From assembly GCA_030770425.1 (NCBI GenBank), contig JASJFT010000127.1, positions 62,001-126,000 of the forward strand: a stretch of 64,000 nucleotides of DNA, in the 5' to 3' direction. The position numbers and the translations under genes were made by a program. Positions 48,539 through 59,928 of the stretch are shown piece after piece (the stretch's first letter is position 1; every line of letters starts with the position of its first letter). Source of the DNA: Darksidea phi (taxonomy: Eukaryota; Ascomycota; Dothideomycetes; Pleosporales; Lentitheciaceae). The notes below the pieces were generated by a model. The model was not told the origin of the DNA. It saw only the letters and a list, made by a program, of their open reading frames with translations, and ran no database searches.

Positions 48539-50441
48539 CTACAACCGTGACTTGATGCTAGATATTATAGACGAGACCTTCGAAGGATGTATGGCCTGGA
48601 GTACAGTCTCGGTCATCTTTAAAACCTTCTCTTCCTCCAGCCTTTTGGCTATGAGCCTAGAAATGAATTAGCTATGCGTCTATACTAGTGCATCAAGAAG
48701 GGGAACATACTGTAGGCTGACGGGCATACCATGCACCAAATCGACGTCATCTGCTAGAGGTCAACAAGAATCTTTCGCGGCCTTCACTCCTTCAACCTAC
48801 ATGCATCGTAGACCTCTTTGCAATAAGCGCTTAGGGGCGAGTGGTTAGCAATCGGTCGGTCAAGCTCCCTATCGGCAGTCACGCCGCAAGGGAACGAGAC
48901 AGTAGAATAGTCAACCACGTTGAAGACGCCGGTGTATCCGACATATTTCAGGCCGCCATGCCGGACACTCGAGAAAGGCGTGGTTGGTGCTAGGTGGGTC
49001 AGGTTGAATCTGCACCGATGGCTATGGTAGACTCACCTAATATAGCGTCCAGGCCTTCTTGTGCTGCCCACTGCTCAAGATACTTTCTTTGCAACTCGGA
49101 GCGATCTCTGTGTAACTGCCACATCGCATGCACCCCAAGCTCTGTCGCCTCTTTGTACCGAAGCATCTCTGGCCGAAACGGCTCCTCGGTTGGGGCGAGA
49201 AGTGCTTGTACGCTCTTTCCGCCGTCCGCCAGGAACATCCTGTCCTTCAAATGACTGTCAGGTTTCATCGACGGATCAGCACAATTACCTTACCAGCATT
49301 TTCAAAAGTTCGGGGTGCAGAACCGGATCCCAGGCAACGATCTCGTGCCCAGCCTTCTTCAGCTTCTCAGCGGTCTCCTTTAACGCTCTTGCAACCGGCG
49401 GCGTCGGAATGACCAAACCATCGTTCCAGAGCACGGCGATCTTTAGCTTCTTTTTGCGCTCCACGGCTCTCCAAGGAATGGGCAGAACTTTCGCATCTAT
49501 CTGCCATGGCTCCGCGTCTATCACCGTCTTGGCGAAAAGGGCAATATCTTCGAGCGTTCTAGCCATGGGACCGTTCACGCTCATGACAGCTTCTTGGCCT
49601 GCCAGTCCAGAGCGACAGCGCTGGGTTGTGAATCGACCAAATGACGGGCGAAGCGTGAAGATGCCGGTGCAAGCAGCAGGGATACGCAAGCTTCCTCCAA
49701 TATCTGTTCCCACGCCCAGAGGACTCCCACCAAAGGCAAGCAACGCCGACTCGCCCCCGGACGAGCCTCCCGAGGTTAGCTTCCGGTTCAGCGGGTTGAC
49801 TGTACGGCCAAAGACGTTGTTCACCGACTCTGCAATCATCATGGCAGTTGGCACATTCGTCTTGCAATACCGAACAGCACCAAGCTTCTCCAACAGCTCT
49901 ACCAGGGTCGCATTGTATGTCGCGGGCTGGTCCACCAAGGACGCGAATCCCACCGTGCTATCTTTGCCAACAATGTTGAAGTTGTCCTTGAGCGATATCG
50001 GGAGACCGTGGAGAGGGCCGACAAGCTTGCCGGTCCGGCGGAGGTGATCATCGAGCGATTTCGCGATCTTGATAGCCTCGTGGGGAAAGAAGTCTGTAAG
50101 ACAGTTTGTCTAGGTTTTACTGTCAGCCTCGCTCTTCCTTCGCAACGCAGGAACTCTACCAATTGCTGGGCGGCCGCAGCACGCTTGCAGAAGGCCCTCG
50201 TCACCTCTTCCGAACTCCAGGATCTCGACGCGATCTTCTGCAATATATGCGTCGCGGTGCTATCGGTAATTTCCAATTCTTTCGTGGAGAACCATCCGGA
50301 CTCTCTTGGAAAGCTAGTCACGTCGAGCTGGTCGGCTGGCGGCACAAGGAGACGAGGGATGCGATATTCGGGCGGGATTTGTTCCGCGAGCGCGGCCCTC
50401 TTCTTCGTCGCGAGCTCTTCCCACTTCTTCTGCTGTGACAT
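48539..50441 (-). CDS. Fungal amidase (amidase-signature family)
   Basis: Six exons on the minus strand: 50160-50441, 49289-50109, 49037-49239, 48801-48989, 48711-48753 and 48539-48656, giving 551 residues. The Ser-cisSer-Lys triad is visible: Lys135 in ISLKDNFN, Ser210 in SGGSSGGES and Ser234 in GTDIGGSLRIPA. Later blocks are MFLADGGKS, ATELGVHAMWQLHRDR, LDAILAPTTPFSSVRHGG, YTGVFNVVDYSTVSFPCG and LVHGMPVSLQLIAKRLEEEK, several of them completed at splice sites. The family hydrolyses carboxylic amides to acid and ammonia; fungal members include acetamidase-type enzymes used for nitrogen supply. Intron 2 is placed at 49240-49288 (49 nt) rather than a 34-nt alternative. It is divergent from a Dal5-like permease, suggesting joint amide or carboxylate use. 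Confidence 0.9.
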
Positions 50442-51131
50442 GGTGGATTCCCTTGACGCACTGCGTACCTTGAATAAAGATACTAGGGGAATCTATGGGC
50501 GATAATATGCTCGTAGCATCGACAATTGAAGCTTTCAGCCATTGACATCAAGCACGGCGCTATTCCGCCACCAAAACCCCGCCGCTACCCTCTAACCGCG
50601 GCTCACGACGGACGCGCATTCGGTCATTGTCTTAGCCCAACAAGATAACCGTAGCGTGCGATAGCGTAAATGGAGCTTACAGCCGCAGTGATTCGAATCG
50701 GTCGTTCTACTCCGGTTCTTGTTCGGCTTTTCCTATCCTCGACAACAGCTCCTTGCCGTTTGAGGCACTCCGCAAACTTCCCCACTCTTGCACAGCGGGA
50801 TTGGCACAATAATCACCGCGGTCGAGATATCCTAATCTGATATATCCTCCCCGTTTATCGGCAATTGTTGAAGATTACATGTCGAGGAAAGGTTGGGTTG
50901 CAGTATTGTTCCGAAGACCTCAGTGGGGGCAACGTCTTGCCGTCCTGCCTCTCGACCAACATTGAATACCAGAATCCGGTAGTGGAAATATCTTCACAAC
51001 TGCATTGCTCGTCGCCATCGATAGCCAACGACGCATATCTAGTCCGAGCGCACTCGTTCGACAAGAACAACGCTAACATTTGCCGCGCCGCGACTGCGCG
51101 ATTGGAAGTCCATTGCGAACCGTTAGCCAAC
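50442..51131. promoter_or_regulatory. Shared divergent promoter, amidase / Dal5-like permease, with GATA motifs
   Basis: 690 bp between outward-facing starts. HGATAR motifs (the AreA/Gln3-type GATA-factor consensus) occur at 50500-50505 (CGATAA), 50643-50648 (AGATAA), 50659-50664 (CGATAG) and, on the other strand, 50855-50860. Chance alone would give about two in this length, so the enrichment is modest. The idea of nitrogen-responsive control rests mainly on the gene functions. Confidence 0.4.
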
Positions 51132-52774
51132 ATGACGAACTTCATTCAATACTTGCGAGGCAGTCAAAGAGCACCAGGCGAGCGCAAGTTGATACAGAAG
51201 CTTGACTTCTTCATCCTCACATTCTGCTGTTTGATGTACTTCCTCAATTACCTAGATCGCACCAACCTAACCAATGCCTACGTCACGGGAATGAGAGAAG
51301 AGCTTGGCTTCAGAGGGAATCAACTCAATCAGATCAACACCGTCTTTACTGTGGGATACACCATCGCGCAAGTTCCCTGCAATATTGCGCTCTATTACAT
51401 AAAGCCCAAGATTTTCTTTCCATCATGTATGGTGAGTACTGGGAGACGCTCAGCATTATTGACACAGTTGTTAATTACCTTCAGGTAGCGTGGGCTTGCC
51501 TTACCATGGTCACAGCTGCTGCGCAGCATCCACGAGACATAATGGCAATTCGTTTCTTCCAAGCCATGTTCGAGGCGTCAACTTTCGTCGGAACCCACTA
51601 CATTCTTGGATCTTGGTACACCGAAAAGGAGCTAGGGAAGCGGTCCGGCGTCTTCACTGCTTCAGGGCTAGCAGGTACGATGATAGGCGGCTTCATCCAG
51701 ACCGGCATCAACTCAAGCATGGACGGCCGGAGCGGCCTTTCCGGTTGGCGATGGCTGTTCATTATCGATGGCATAATCACACTGCCCGTGGCAGTCTATG
51801 GATTCCTTCTCTTCCCGGACACTCCAAGAACCACCACAGCTCCGTACCTCACAGCAGATGAGAAAGCTCTGGCAGTCTCCCGAGTCCCGGAAGTCTCAGA
51901 AAGTACGCCCATCTCTTGGAGGTTTCTGAAGCATTGCTTTTCGACTTGGTACTGGTACTTTTTTGTTCTCCTTTGGATCATTGCGGGAGAGACAGAGTCA
52001 TTCAGTACGAATGGGCTCCTCGCTTTGTATATGCAGTCGCACCCAACGAACAAGTATACCAGAGCTCAGCTCAACAACTATCCCACAGGAATTCCCGCAG
52101 TGGGCATCGTTTCAACACTGTTTTGGGCCACTTTAACTGATTACATGGGTGGAAAGCGATATCTAGGTAGCTCATTCTCGCCCCCTATGTAAGATGTGAC
52201 TGATAAGAGCAGTGGGGTATTGGATTGGTATCACGGGCGTGATCACCAGCGTCTTGATCCTAGCCTACCCGAATAACACCAGCATTCACTTCGGGATGTA
52301 CTACTGGGCTGGCAGTGTCTATGCCTGCCAAGCGACCTTCTTCGCATGGGCGAATGACGTGCTCCGTTACGAAGAAGACAGTCTGAGAACCGTGGTCCTC
52401 GCTTCAATGAACATGGGTAGCAACGCCATCAATGCATGGTGAGTACGATCGGCCTGGGTCGGAAATGATACTAAATAAAATCAGGTGGTCGATCGTGTTC
52501 TATGGCGCCAATTTTGCGCCCTACTTCGTGCGAGGAATGTGGGCGATGATTGCTGTCAGCATTGCTAGTACGTCAGCATCACCAACAGTACTGAACTCAT
52601 CCACTCTAACATTAATCAGTGGCTATTTGGACCGCTTTGCTGGTGTGGATGCAAGTTCGCACCGAAAAAAGACGACAGCAGGAAGGCATCTTCACCAGAG
52701 GCACGGAGAAAGAGACGGGCATTGTTGGGCCAAATCAAAGCGGTGAGAGCACACGGATCGAAGACAAAGCCTAA
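51132..52774 (+). CDS. MFS anion:cation symporter, Dal5/Liz1 (allantoate/pantothenate) group
   Basis: Exons 51132-51431, 51485-52166, 52213-52438, 52485-52567 and 52620-52774 give 481 residues (introns 46-53 nt). Typical features are LIQKLDFFILTFCCLMYFLNY, YLDRTNLTNAYVTGM, the GNQLNQINTVFTVGYTIAQ helix, RFFQAMFEASTFVGTHYILG (loop with an acidic Glu), and SGLSGWRWLFIIDGIITLP at the end of TM6. This is the fungal ACS (anion:cation symporter) family that includes Dal5, Fen2/Liz1, Seo1 and Tna1, importing small carboxylates and amidated compounds. Exon 5 encodes the last half-helix (MAIWTALLVWMQ) and a hydrophilic tail. The specific substrate cannot be read from sequence. Its divergent neighbour is an amidase, so an amide-derived or ureide substrate is plausible. 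Confidence 0.9.
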
Positions 52775-53886
52775 GCTTTGACAAATATCAGTATGTGTGG
52801 ACATCACAGTCATGGCTGCGATTCCACCCCCAGAAGCAACTGCCTGAAAGAAGTTAAGCCCACCTCTAGTCGATTTAGAGATTTATTTTGAGCTTCCAAG
52901 ATGCGCTACGCATAACAGCACATGTCCGCACTTGCATCCTCGCTACTCTTTTAATCGACTAGATCAATATGCGTCGTTAGCCGGGCTCCGAGAACGACAC
53001 ATCCCTTAGTTTTCCACTCTATTGTCAGGCAGCTTTACATATGCGATACGCGCATCGTACGATCATTTTCAATAGAGCAAGTCTTCCGCAAGCGACGGGC
53101 TTACCATGACATCATACACAGCAAGACTGATACGAGTTCGGCCTTTCTCACTCATAGTTAAGCGTCGCTAGAAGCATTCCGAAAAGGCCGCCCATCGTGC
53201 GACTTTGCGCGTTTAGTCAGAACAGGGGTGTCCCATCGGGGTGACATACTCCCCACCTTTTCTTAGCCGAAGCTCCTCAGCACCACTACCCTGACTCTCA
53301 TACGGCGGCATGGCTTCACCATGCGGAATGAACCACTAATGCAAGGTCTCAATAATTCCTAAACCGCTAACCAAAGTAGTTCTGACAACCATGCATACCC
53401 AAAACAACACCCCTAACCAACGCCCGTGAACATAGACGTGCATGATATTGCACCGGGTATTTCCATGCCACAACTATGGGGCCTTAGTTCACTTCTGTAC
53501 TTCAAAAGTTCTTCCACGTCATGTGGCCTTCTCGTACCCCACCGGTTGCCCTGATCAACGAATCGATGCTCGTGGGCAGTTGAAGCGCGTGAGCGAAGGA
53601 GAAACTTTACCGTTAGCTAGATGACTGATGATGGAATCGATGAGCTCAAACTCTAAATAGTTGCTCTGGACTACCTATGATACCTTTCCTTTTCATACCA
53701 CCGGGCCCATCCCAAACTCCACCTCCCTCGTTCCTCCCAAGCCCGTCATATTCAGTCTCTTACAAGAAAGAGCCAACACATTCTCACAATAGGCTTCTCA
53801 ATTTCTCACGACTTCTCTTTCGAGTCTACGGGCCCCCCATCTCAGACAACCTCTGACCAGAACCAAGTTCCGTCACCGCCACATAC
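52775..53886. other. Intergenic, permease to aquaporin
   Basis: 1.1 kb. One small frame (53442-53624) has no recognisable domain. The last 250 bp are CT-rich and form the aquaporin leader. No gene is seen. Confidence 0.5.
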
Positions 53887-55683
53887 ATGGCACAGGACAA
53901 GGCCGGAGCACTTCCTGTGTACTACGGCGAGAGACTCAATGATGGCACGGTAATAGAGAGCCCTCGAGTTCGCCACGTTGCGAACGATAGCCGCGATGCA
54001 CTGCTTCGACTTCCCATTCAACCCAGCGAAGCACATGTGGTTCCCTCTATGGAGTCTCCACTCAGCCCAGGCCCGCCACCGGATGCTCTTGGGACCAATA
54101 CAGGCATACCCGGTCGGCCTCGTGATAATACGGTTGGCGATTTGAGCCGCTGGGCAACCTACCCTGCTGGCGAGCAAGACGACTATCAACATCCCAGCCG
54201 TAGAAGTGATCGTTATGGCCGCGGCTCAGTAACACGCCGAGCACCCTACGTGGAAGATTACTCTGAAGGTGAAGATTACCCGGGAGCAACCCGACGCGCC
54301 ACTCGACGCCATACACGGCCTCCACTCGCACATGGCCGCGTACCGGGACTTACTGGCCGCTCTTCTCACGAGCAAGGAAGATCAAGCTCCGACAGTCGAG
54401 TAGATTTCGAATATGACTCTGATAACCCGAGGAAGGTTCACTTTCGCTATGGTGAGGATGGTTATGTGTATGATCAACGACGGCCTCGAGAAGCGTATGC
54501 TGGTGGTGGTGGTCAAAGAGGCCCACCAAGAGGTCCGCCTTCTACCGAAGAGGTCATGCGTCTCCCTTGGACGATGTGGATGAATTCCAACGCGAAGAAT
54601 CGTAGGTTACCCCGCTCTAGACCCAGGCCCAGGCCTAAAAGCCGACCCATTCCCCAGCCTGTCTCTAGTCCTCTGCAAGGCAATTCTTTGGGCGATGGCG
54701 AGGAGCATTCCATGCTTCAGGCTCATCTACACCATAGGATACTAATTATCTTTTAGACTTTGTCGCCTTCATCGGCGAATTCGTCGGTACAACTATGTTT
54801 CTCTTCTTCGCTTTCTCTGGAACTCAGGTCGCAAACATCGGTTCCGGCGACAACTCTGAATCTAACACTACTACCGGCGCTGATACCGGCTTCTCGCCTG
54901 CTGTGCTCCAATATATCGCCCTGGTTTTTGCCTTCTCGCTCATGGTCAACGTCTGGATCTTCTTCCGCATCAGTGGTGGCTTATTCAATCCCGCTGTCAC
55001 CTTCGCCATGCTGCTCACCCAAGCGATTACCCCGTTGAAGTTCTTCTTGCTACTAATTGCGCAGCTTGCTGGAGCCATCTTCAGCAGCTACCTCGTTAGC
55101 GTCTTGTTTCCGACGCCGCTTAATGTTAGAACGACACTATCTGCCGATACAAGTCTGGCGAGAGGTGTATTCATCGAGGCGATTTTGACGGCCGAGTTGG
55201 TCTTTACCATCTTCATGTTGGCCAAGGAGAAGCATAAAGGTGGATACACTTCCCACCTATTCAATGTCTGAGATGATGCTGAACGTCTACAGCGACATTC
55301 ATCGCACCCGTCGGCATCGGCCTCGCTCTCTTCATCGCCGAACTCGTCGGCGTATACTACACCGGCGGTTCGCTCAATCCCGCTCGCAGCCTCGGTCCCT
55401 GCGTCGTCACTGGTGTTTATGACCGCGAGCATTGGATTTACTGTACGTTCACGTCCCCCTCTCTTTTCCCACCTCCACACATCCCCAGCCACTTTCCATA
55501 TCCTCGGAACAAACATAAATGGCTATGTAGCTAACGGCTGCGTGTATAGGGATTGGTCCAGGCATCGGCGCCGTCCTCGCCGTCGTCTTCTACAAGTTCA
55601 TCAAGATCCTCGAGTATGAGGTGGCGAATCCGGATCAGGATGCCGATGATAAGGATATGAAGGAAAAGAGCAATGATGCTTGA
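53887..55683 (+). CDS. Aquaporin (MIP family) with long N-terminal tail
   Basis: Exons 53887-54601, 54757-55239, 55293-55442 and 55550-55683 give 493 residues. Exon 1 encodes a hydrophilic, Arg/Pro/Gly-rich tail of about 238 residues with RSS, RRATRR and YGED-type runs. The channel begins at the splice as KNHFVAFIGEFVGTTMFLFF. The two pore motifs are NPAVT (Asn316) and NPARS (Asn428, with selectivity-filter Arg431). NPARS rather than NPARD fits an orthodox aquaporin more than a glyceroporin. Introns carry ACTAAT and GCTAAC branch sites. The C-terminus is acidic (ANPDQDADDKDMKEKSNDA). Water is the likely substrate. Long N-termini occur in fungal aquaporins and can gate the channel, but gating here is only inferred. 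Confidence 0.93.
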
Positions 55684-58600
55684 TTAACGCATAACGAGGG
55701 ATGATGTGATGAGACGAGGATTCGGTATTGACGTAATGATATTTATGTCTTTTCGTATTATGGTTCGGTTGACTTTAGGTAGTCTACGCCACTTGGTTGC
55801 ACGATGTTTCTGAGTTTCAAAAAAAAAATTCTTCGAAGCTGCCAAGCACGGATCATTCAGCTAGCAGTAATCTACCCCGAGATTCCAACTAACAGAGTCA
55901 TCAATATAATACATTTATTGTTATTGCTACCAAAGCTACCACTCTCCTAGCTTCCTATTTAGGCGTATCTTCTCTATATACCATTAAAGAGTATCTATAC
56001 CCTTAAATCGTACTCATTCCCTTGTAGATACTTATATTATATTCTAATAACTCCTTATTCTTCTTAAGCTTCTAAATAAACTTCGAAATAACGTCTCCCT
56101 CCTTATACTAAAACCTTTTATCTTTAACCTCTCCTATAAGAGAATAAGTATATATAGAATAGTAAGAAGACGGCTAGATTGATTTATTGTACACTTTAGA
56201 TATAGCTGGTTAAGAGTAGGTGTCGTATTATTACCAGTCATGGCGGTTGATTCATAAGACGAAGTATATAGATAAGAAGAGTAGAGTACGCAAAAAGCGA
56301 TTTTTAAAACTCTAGTTTGTATCCTCACCTTATCACGGTTTGTGCATAAAAATGCTATCAAGTATGTTGTAAAAATTAGGTATTAACAACTGTTAACTAT
56401 GCATCGCGCCAACGCCTACCTACATTGAATTACAACACTAAAAAGCGCCCCTGGGCACTAATTGCAGTCGTCTCTACAATTTCGAGCCTTCTTAATGGCT
56501 GTAGGTTAGAGTAGGATGGGTTGGATGGGTTACGCATGGGCATGGATATGGGTAATGCCGTAGCGCGATATCCATAGCTTTGTTTAGTAAAAGGTGCGGC
56601 GCTGTTTCTGTATTTTGGGTGGGTGGCTATTTGCATTCTACTGTGGTGAATATATCGGTATTGTGATCAATAATTAGCAAAGACGAGCTCTTTTCCTATT
56701 CTTCGGTCAAGAATAATTGTACACTAGTCAGCCTACCTATCGATCCTCCAGACTGCCAAACTAACGAATTTCTCAAAAAGGTAGTCTGTCGATCGATCTC
56801 TCAAAGACCTATGGAGATGACTCTTGACAATTCTAGTTCCCATTTCTCCCTTTTCACACTTGACTTTATGATCGATCAACTACAGCCACAGCACACCACA
56901 CTGAAGCTGACAACCCGCACCTCGGCATCGCAATAGCTACCCATCTCCTCACCCATAATCATCAATACCTCATTCTCCCAGGATTCTATTCCACTCAGGC
57001 CTATATCACGCCCATATAGACACCGAGTAAGCAGCTTAGCAAGCGCGCTAGTCCTCTCCATCTGCATCTGCATTTACATCTACACCTACACCATTTCCAC
57101 ATATACCAATCCATGCATGCACGCTCATATGACCACTACATGTGATACGGCAATGCACTTGGTTCTGTATTTCGGTAGTTGCCAGTTAGTAGTTAGCAGT
57201 TGATGTATGCCGTATAGCGGTACGTGCTGCGAGACCCACACTAGCACTAGAGAGTCGTTCGCGCTATGTTAAAGTTGACTAGCTTGAAACAGTTGGACAA
57301 AAGAAAAGTGTGGACTGGCGCGACTGGGCAGCGGGCAATTAGTGGTAGTGACATGCTAGGTAGATTTGGGGCTTGACGGCTGGAATGAGGTTGGGCAGCG
57401 TGAGATCGTGTGCGCGTGTCTGTGAAGGGCGGTGGTGCTGGGATTAGTGCGTGAGGTGGAAGGAAGGGCTTGAAGGAATAGGGTTGCCTAGACTGGACTG
57501 GCTAGGGTTGGGTTGTGCAGGGGTGCGTGGGCAGTGACATGCTAGTCGATTTTGAAGTTGGTTTCGTATACAAAGGAAATAGTTTGCCATGCTAATAGAT
57601 AGGACTAGGCTGCGCAGCATTTGGGTACTCGCGAGTCAAGTAGTTTCTTGTTGTACAAGACGCAAAACCTGTAAATGCAAAGGTCTACGGTACGAAGAAG
57701 TTGTCTCGATGGGGTGTAGTAGGTTTTTGTTCTGAATATACGACAGCATTGGGTGCATCTACAGCAAGATGAGTTGTCAAATGCTTAGACAGACCTTATC
57801 GCTTGTTGGTGTAGGGGAGTTGTACCTGGCGTATGATCTACCCAAGATTGCGCCGAGTCTGCACTGTCGGAGTGGCCAATTGATAACAGTATGCCCGGTT
57901 AGATATTTTCCTGATCATCGCCACATGGGTATGCCGCCCCATCGAATATGGTAGTGACTAGAAATGCGAACGATGTGCTATGTCCATTGGCTTCAGAATC
58001 ATTCCACATGAGGAGTAACGAGTGAGGAATGAGTGTCGGTTCGTATCCATCCTAGCTTTGCTGCAGCAGCATATGGTGTCGCCATGCGTAGATTTCCAAG
58101 CAAATTCGCAGCTCATGATTGGCTCTGTGGCAATTGATATCCGACGGTGTTTTATTACCGATGCCTCCTACGAGGTGTGTCGCCACGATGACATTTGGTA
58201 GTCAAAGCTTTCAAGGAAACAGGTGTGTGGGGCGTATGCATTTCAAGGGCCTCTCCAGCGTCCTCATATCCATACTAGACTTGGTTTTATCCGCTGGTCA
58301 AGTTTCCGCTGCAAAGCTATGGATCGGTCGGTAACGGCGAGCGAGAAAACGACTGAAATCGTTCGTTACGCTGGTGGCCTCTTTCTTTTCGGGGCTGATG
58401 TGGGGTTTCCTTTTGAATAGGGTGCATGTGAAGGTGTGGTTGATGCGAAGGGTGTCTTGGGATGGTGGGTTCTGTTTGAATGACTGCGATTGAGAGTGAC
58501 CTGCGCTAACTGAGGGAGTGGTTTTAGGGACGGTGAGTGAACGAATGAGGATGTCGTGGTAGAGCGGCATCTGAAAGCTGACTTGATGGTAGCTATTGAC

Positions 58601-58738
58601 AACGGTTAACATGTGGACTGTCACACATCATACGTGGGGCCTTCGGCCAGCTGTACGGACTAGCATGCAGCACACTTGACCTAGTTTTAAAAGTCACTGA
58701 CATGAACGGCATCACAATAGCCGCAATACCTCACATGA
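55684..58738. other. Gene-poor stretch, partly AT-rich
   Basis: 55.8-56.4 kb is AT-rich and contains a decayed coding relic (separate entry). Between 56.4 and 58.7 kb only short unrelated frames occur, and I can name none of them. Confidence 0.45.
55880..56155 (-). pseudogene. RIP-like decayed coding relic
   Basis: On the minus strand one frame reads as plausible protein for about 90 codons (for example SLIGEVKDKRF, YKEGDVISKFI, KLKKNKELLEYNISIYKG, GYRYSLMVYREDTPK, EARRVVALVAITINVLY). It is broken by TAG or TAA at 56108-56110, 56072-56074, 56003-56005 and 55955-55957. The surrounding DNA is AT-rich. Stops where Trp or Gln codons would be expected, in AT-shifted sequence, are typical of repeat-induced point mutation of a duplicated element. 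The original family is not recognisable to me. Confidence 0.5.
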
Positions 58739-59660
58739 GTGCTCTCGGAGCCCATCTTCCTCTTCATCAAGGTGTCGTTCTTTATCACGTACCTCGACAT
58801 CTTCGAGCAGCTGCGCACCCAGCGCATCACCTCTTGGACTGGTCTCATCACCTCCACAATCCGCCATCTCGTTTACATCGTCCGGTCATTTTCCGTGGCC
58901 AACCCCCAATACGACGCCTACTACATCCAAACTGGCAGGAAAGTTGATATTTCGTCGACAGTGATTGGAGTGGTGATTGGAGTGGTGATTGATGTGGTGA
59001 TTGATGTGTGGATAGTGGTCATCCCGGTGATGGCCATCGCAGGGTTGAACAGGAAGGCGGAGAAGAAGTAGAAAGTAGTCGCCATGCTTTCTGGCCGGAC
59101 TATGGGACTCGATTAGTTATGGTGTAGGTGTGATGCAAGAGCTTGTACTAATGCCAGTGGGTAGAGGGATTGATTGTTCAGCAGTGAGCCTGTACTTTCG
59201 GGTTGCTTCTAACCAGGTGACTGGAAGGTGGCGTGGGACGCCCGCATTCATCTGCACGTAAGACTACCCACTCTTGTTCCACGCTGCTCTGACCGTAAGT
59301 TCGTTAAGCATGTTTCTAGTAGCTGCGAAATGTGCGTCGGCGTAATCTGCGCCTGTCTACCCGCGGCTTCGTATGCGGCCAAGGACTAAAACAGCATCTT
59401 CTACGTCGAGTGCTACAAGTCGCTGCCCTTCATATCAATTACGCACGAAGGAAGCTAGACTGCGGGAGAATCAAGCATCGTTTTTTTTTTCGGAGCAAGG
59501 TCACTGGTGGGCGAAGGTCAAAAGATCAGAAGTACGCCCCGTACTATGAGCTGGACGATGGCAATCTCTCGGCGAGTCTAGTACCAGAGAGTCAAGGCGA
59601 GTTGAAGAGTGGAATTGGTGGGAGTAGGGAACTTGTGAAGGGAGAGGGTATTTTCTGAGG
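58739..59660 (+). pseudogene. Broken Pth11/SAT4-like (fungal rhodopsin-fold) membrane protein gene
   Basis: Pieces appear in order in shifting frames. 58739-59071 reads SEPIFLFIKVSFFITYLDIF ... VVIDVWIVVIPVMAIAGLNRK and then hits TAG. About 59185-59256 reads CSAVSLYFRVASNQ...TPAFICT and ends at a good donor. After an intron to about 59316, TSCEMCVGVICACLPAASYA reads as the last helix, then TAA. About 59495-59655 reads KDQKYAPYYELDDGNLSASL as the tail. Helix order and the C(V)GVICACLPA motif match the fungal-specific Pth11-like/SAT4 family (CFEM-less type). An in-frame TAG, a stop after the last helix and a frameshift at a T10 run (59481-59490) argue for a pseudogene, though sequence errors at the T10 run may contribute. 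The N-terminal half is not recognisable. Confidence 0.5.
58961..59008. repeat. 12-bp tandem repeat, four copies
   Basis: GTGATTGGAGTG occurs twice and then GTGATTGATGTG twice, in perfect 12-bp phase. It lies inside the Pth11-like relic and duplicates hydrophobic VIGV/VIDV units within one membrane helix. Confidence 0.92.
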
Positions 59661-59928
59661 AGAGTGAATAGAAAATTGGACATTAACGATGAAATCGTAC
59701 AGCACTTGATATGAACATTCGTTACCTGTCCTGTTGGTGGCTTAGCTATGATACATAGAGGGTGAATAACATCTGAGTCGTGTGCTCCCGGGTCCCAAAT
59801 CCGCCCAGCCGACGCACAGGCCAACCTGTGTCGGAAAATCTCTCAGCGTCGCGGAGCTCACCAACCTCCCAACTCCACGCGACTACCCCATCTCGCCCAT
59901 CGCCAATTCGCCCTCGCACCCCGTCGCA

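Noticed and set aside
49255..49288. 34-nt alternative for amidase intron 2
   Set aside because: Shorter than credible fungal introns. The 49-nt version (49240-49288) keeps the frame, includes a CTGAC branch point and joins LVRMFLADGG as in the family.
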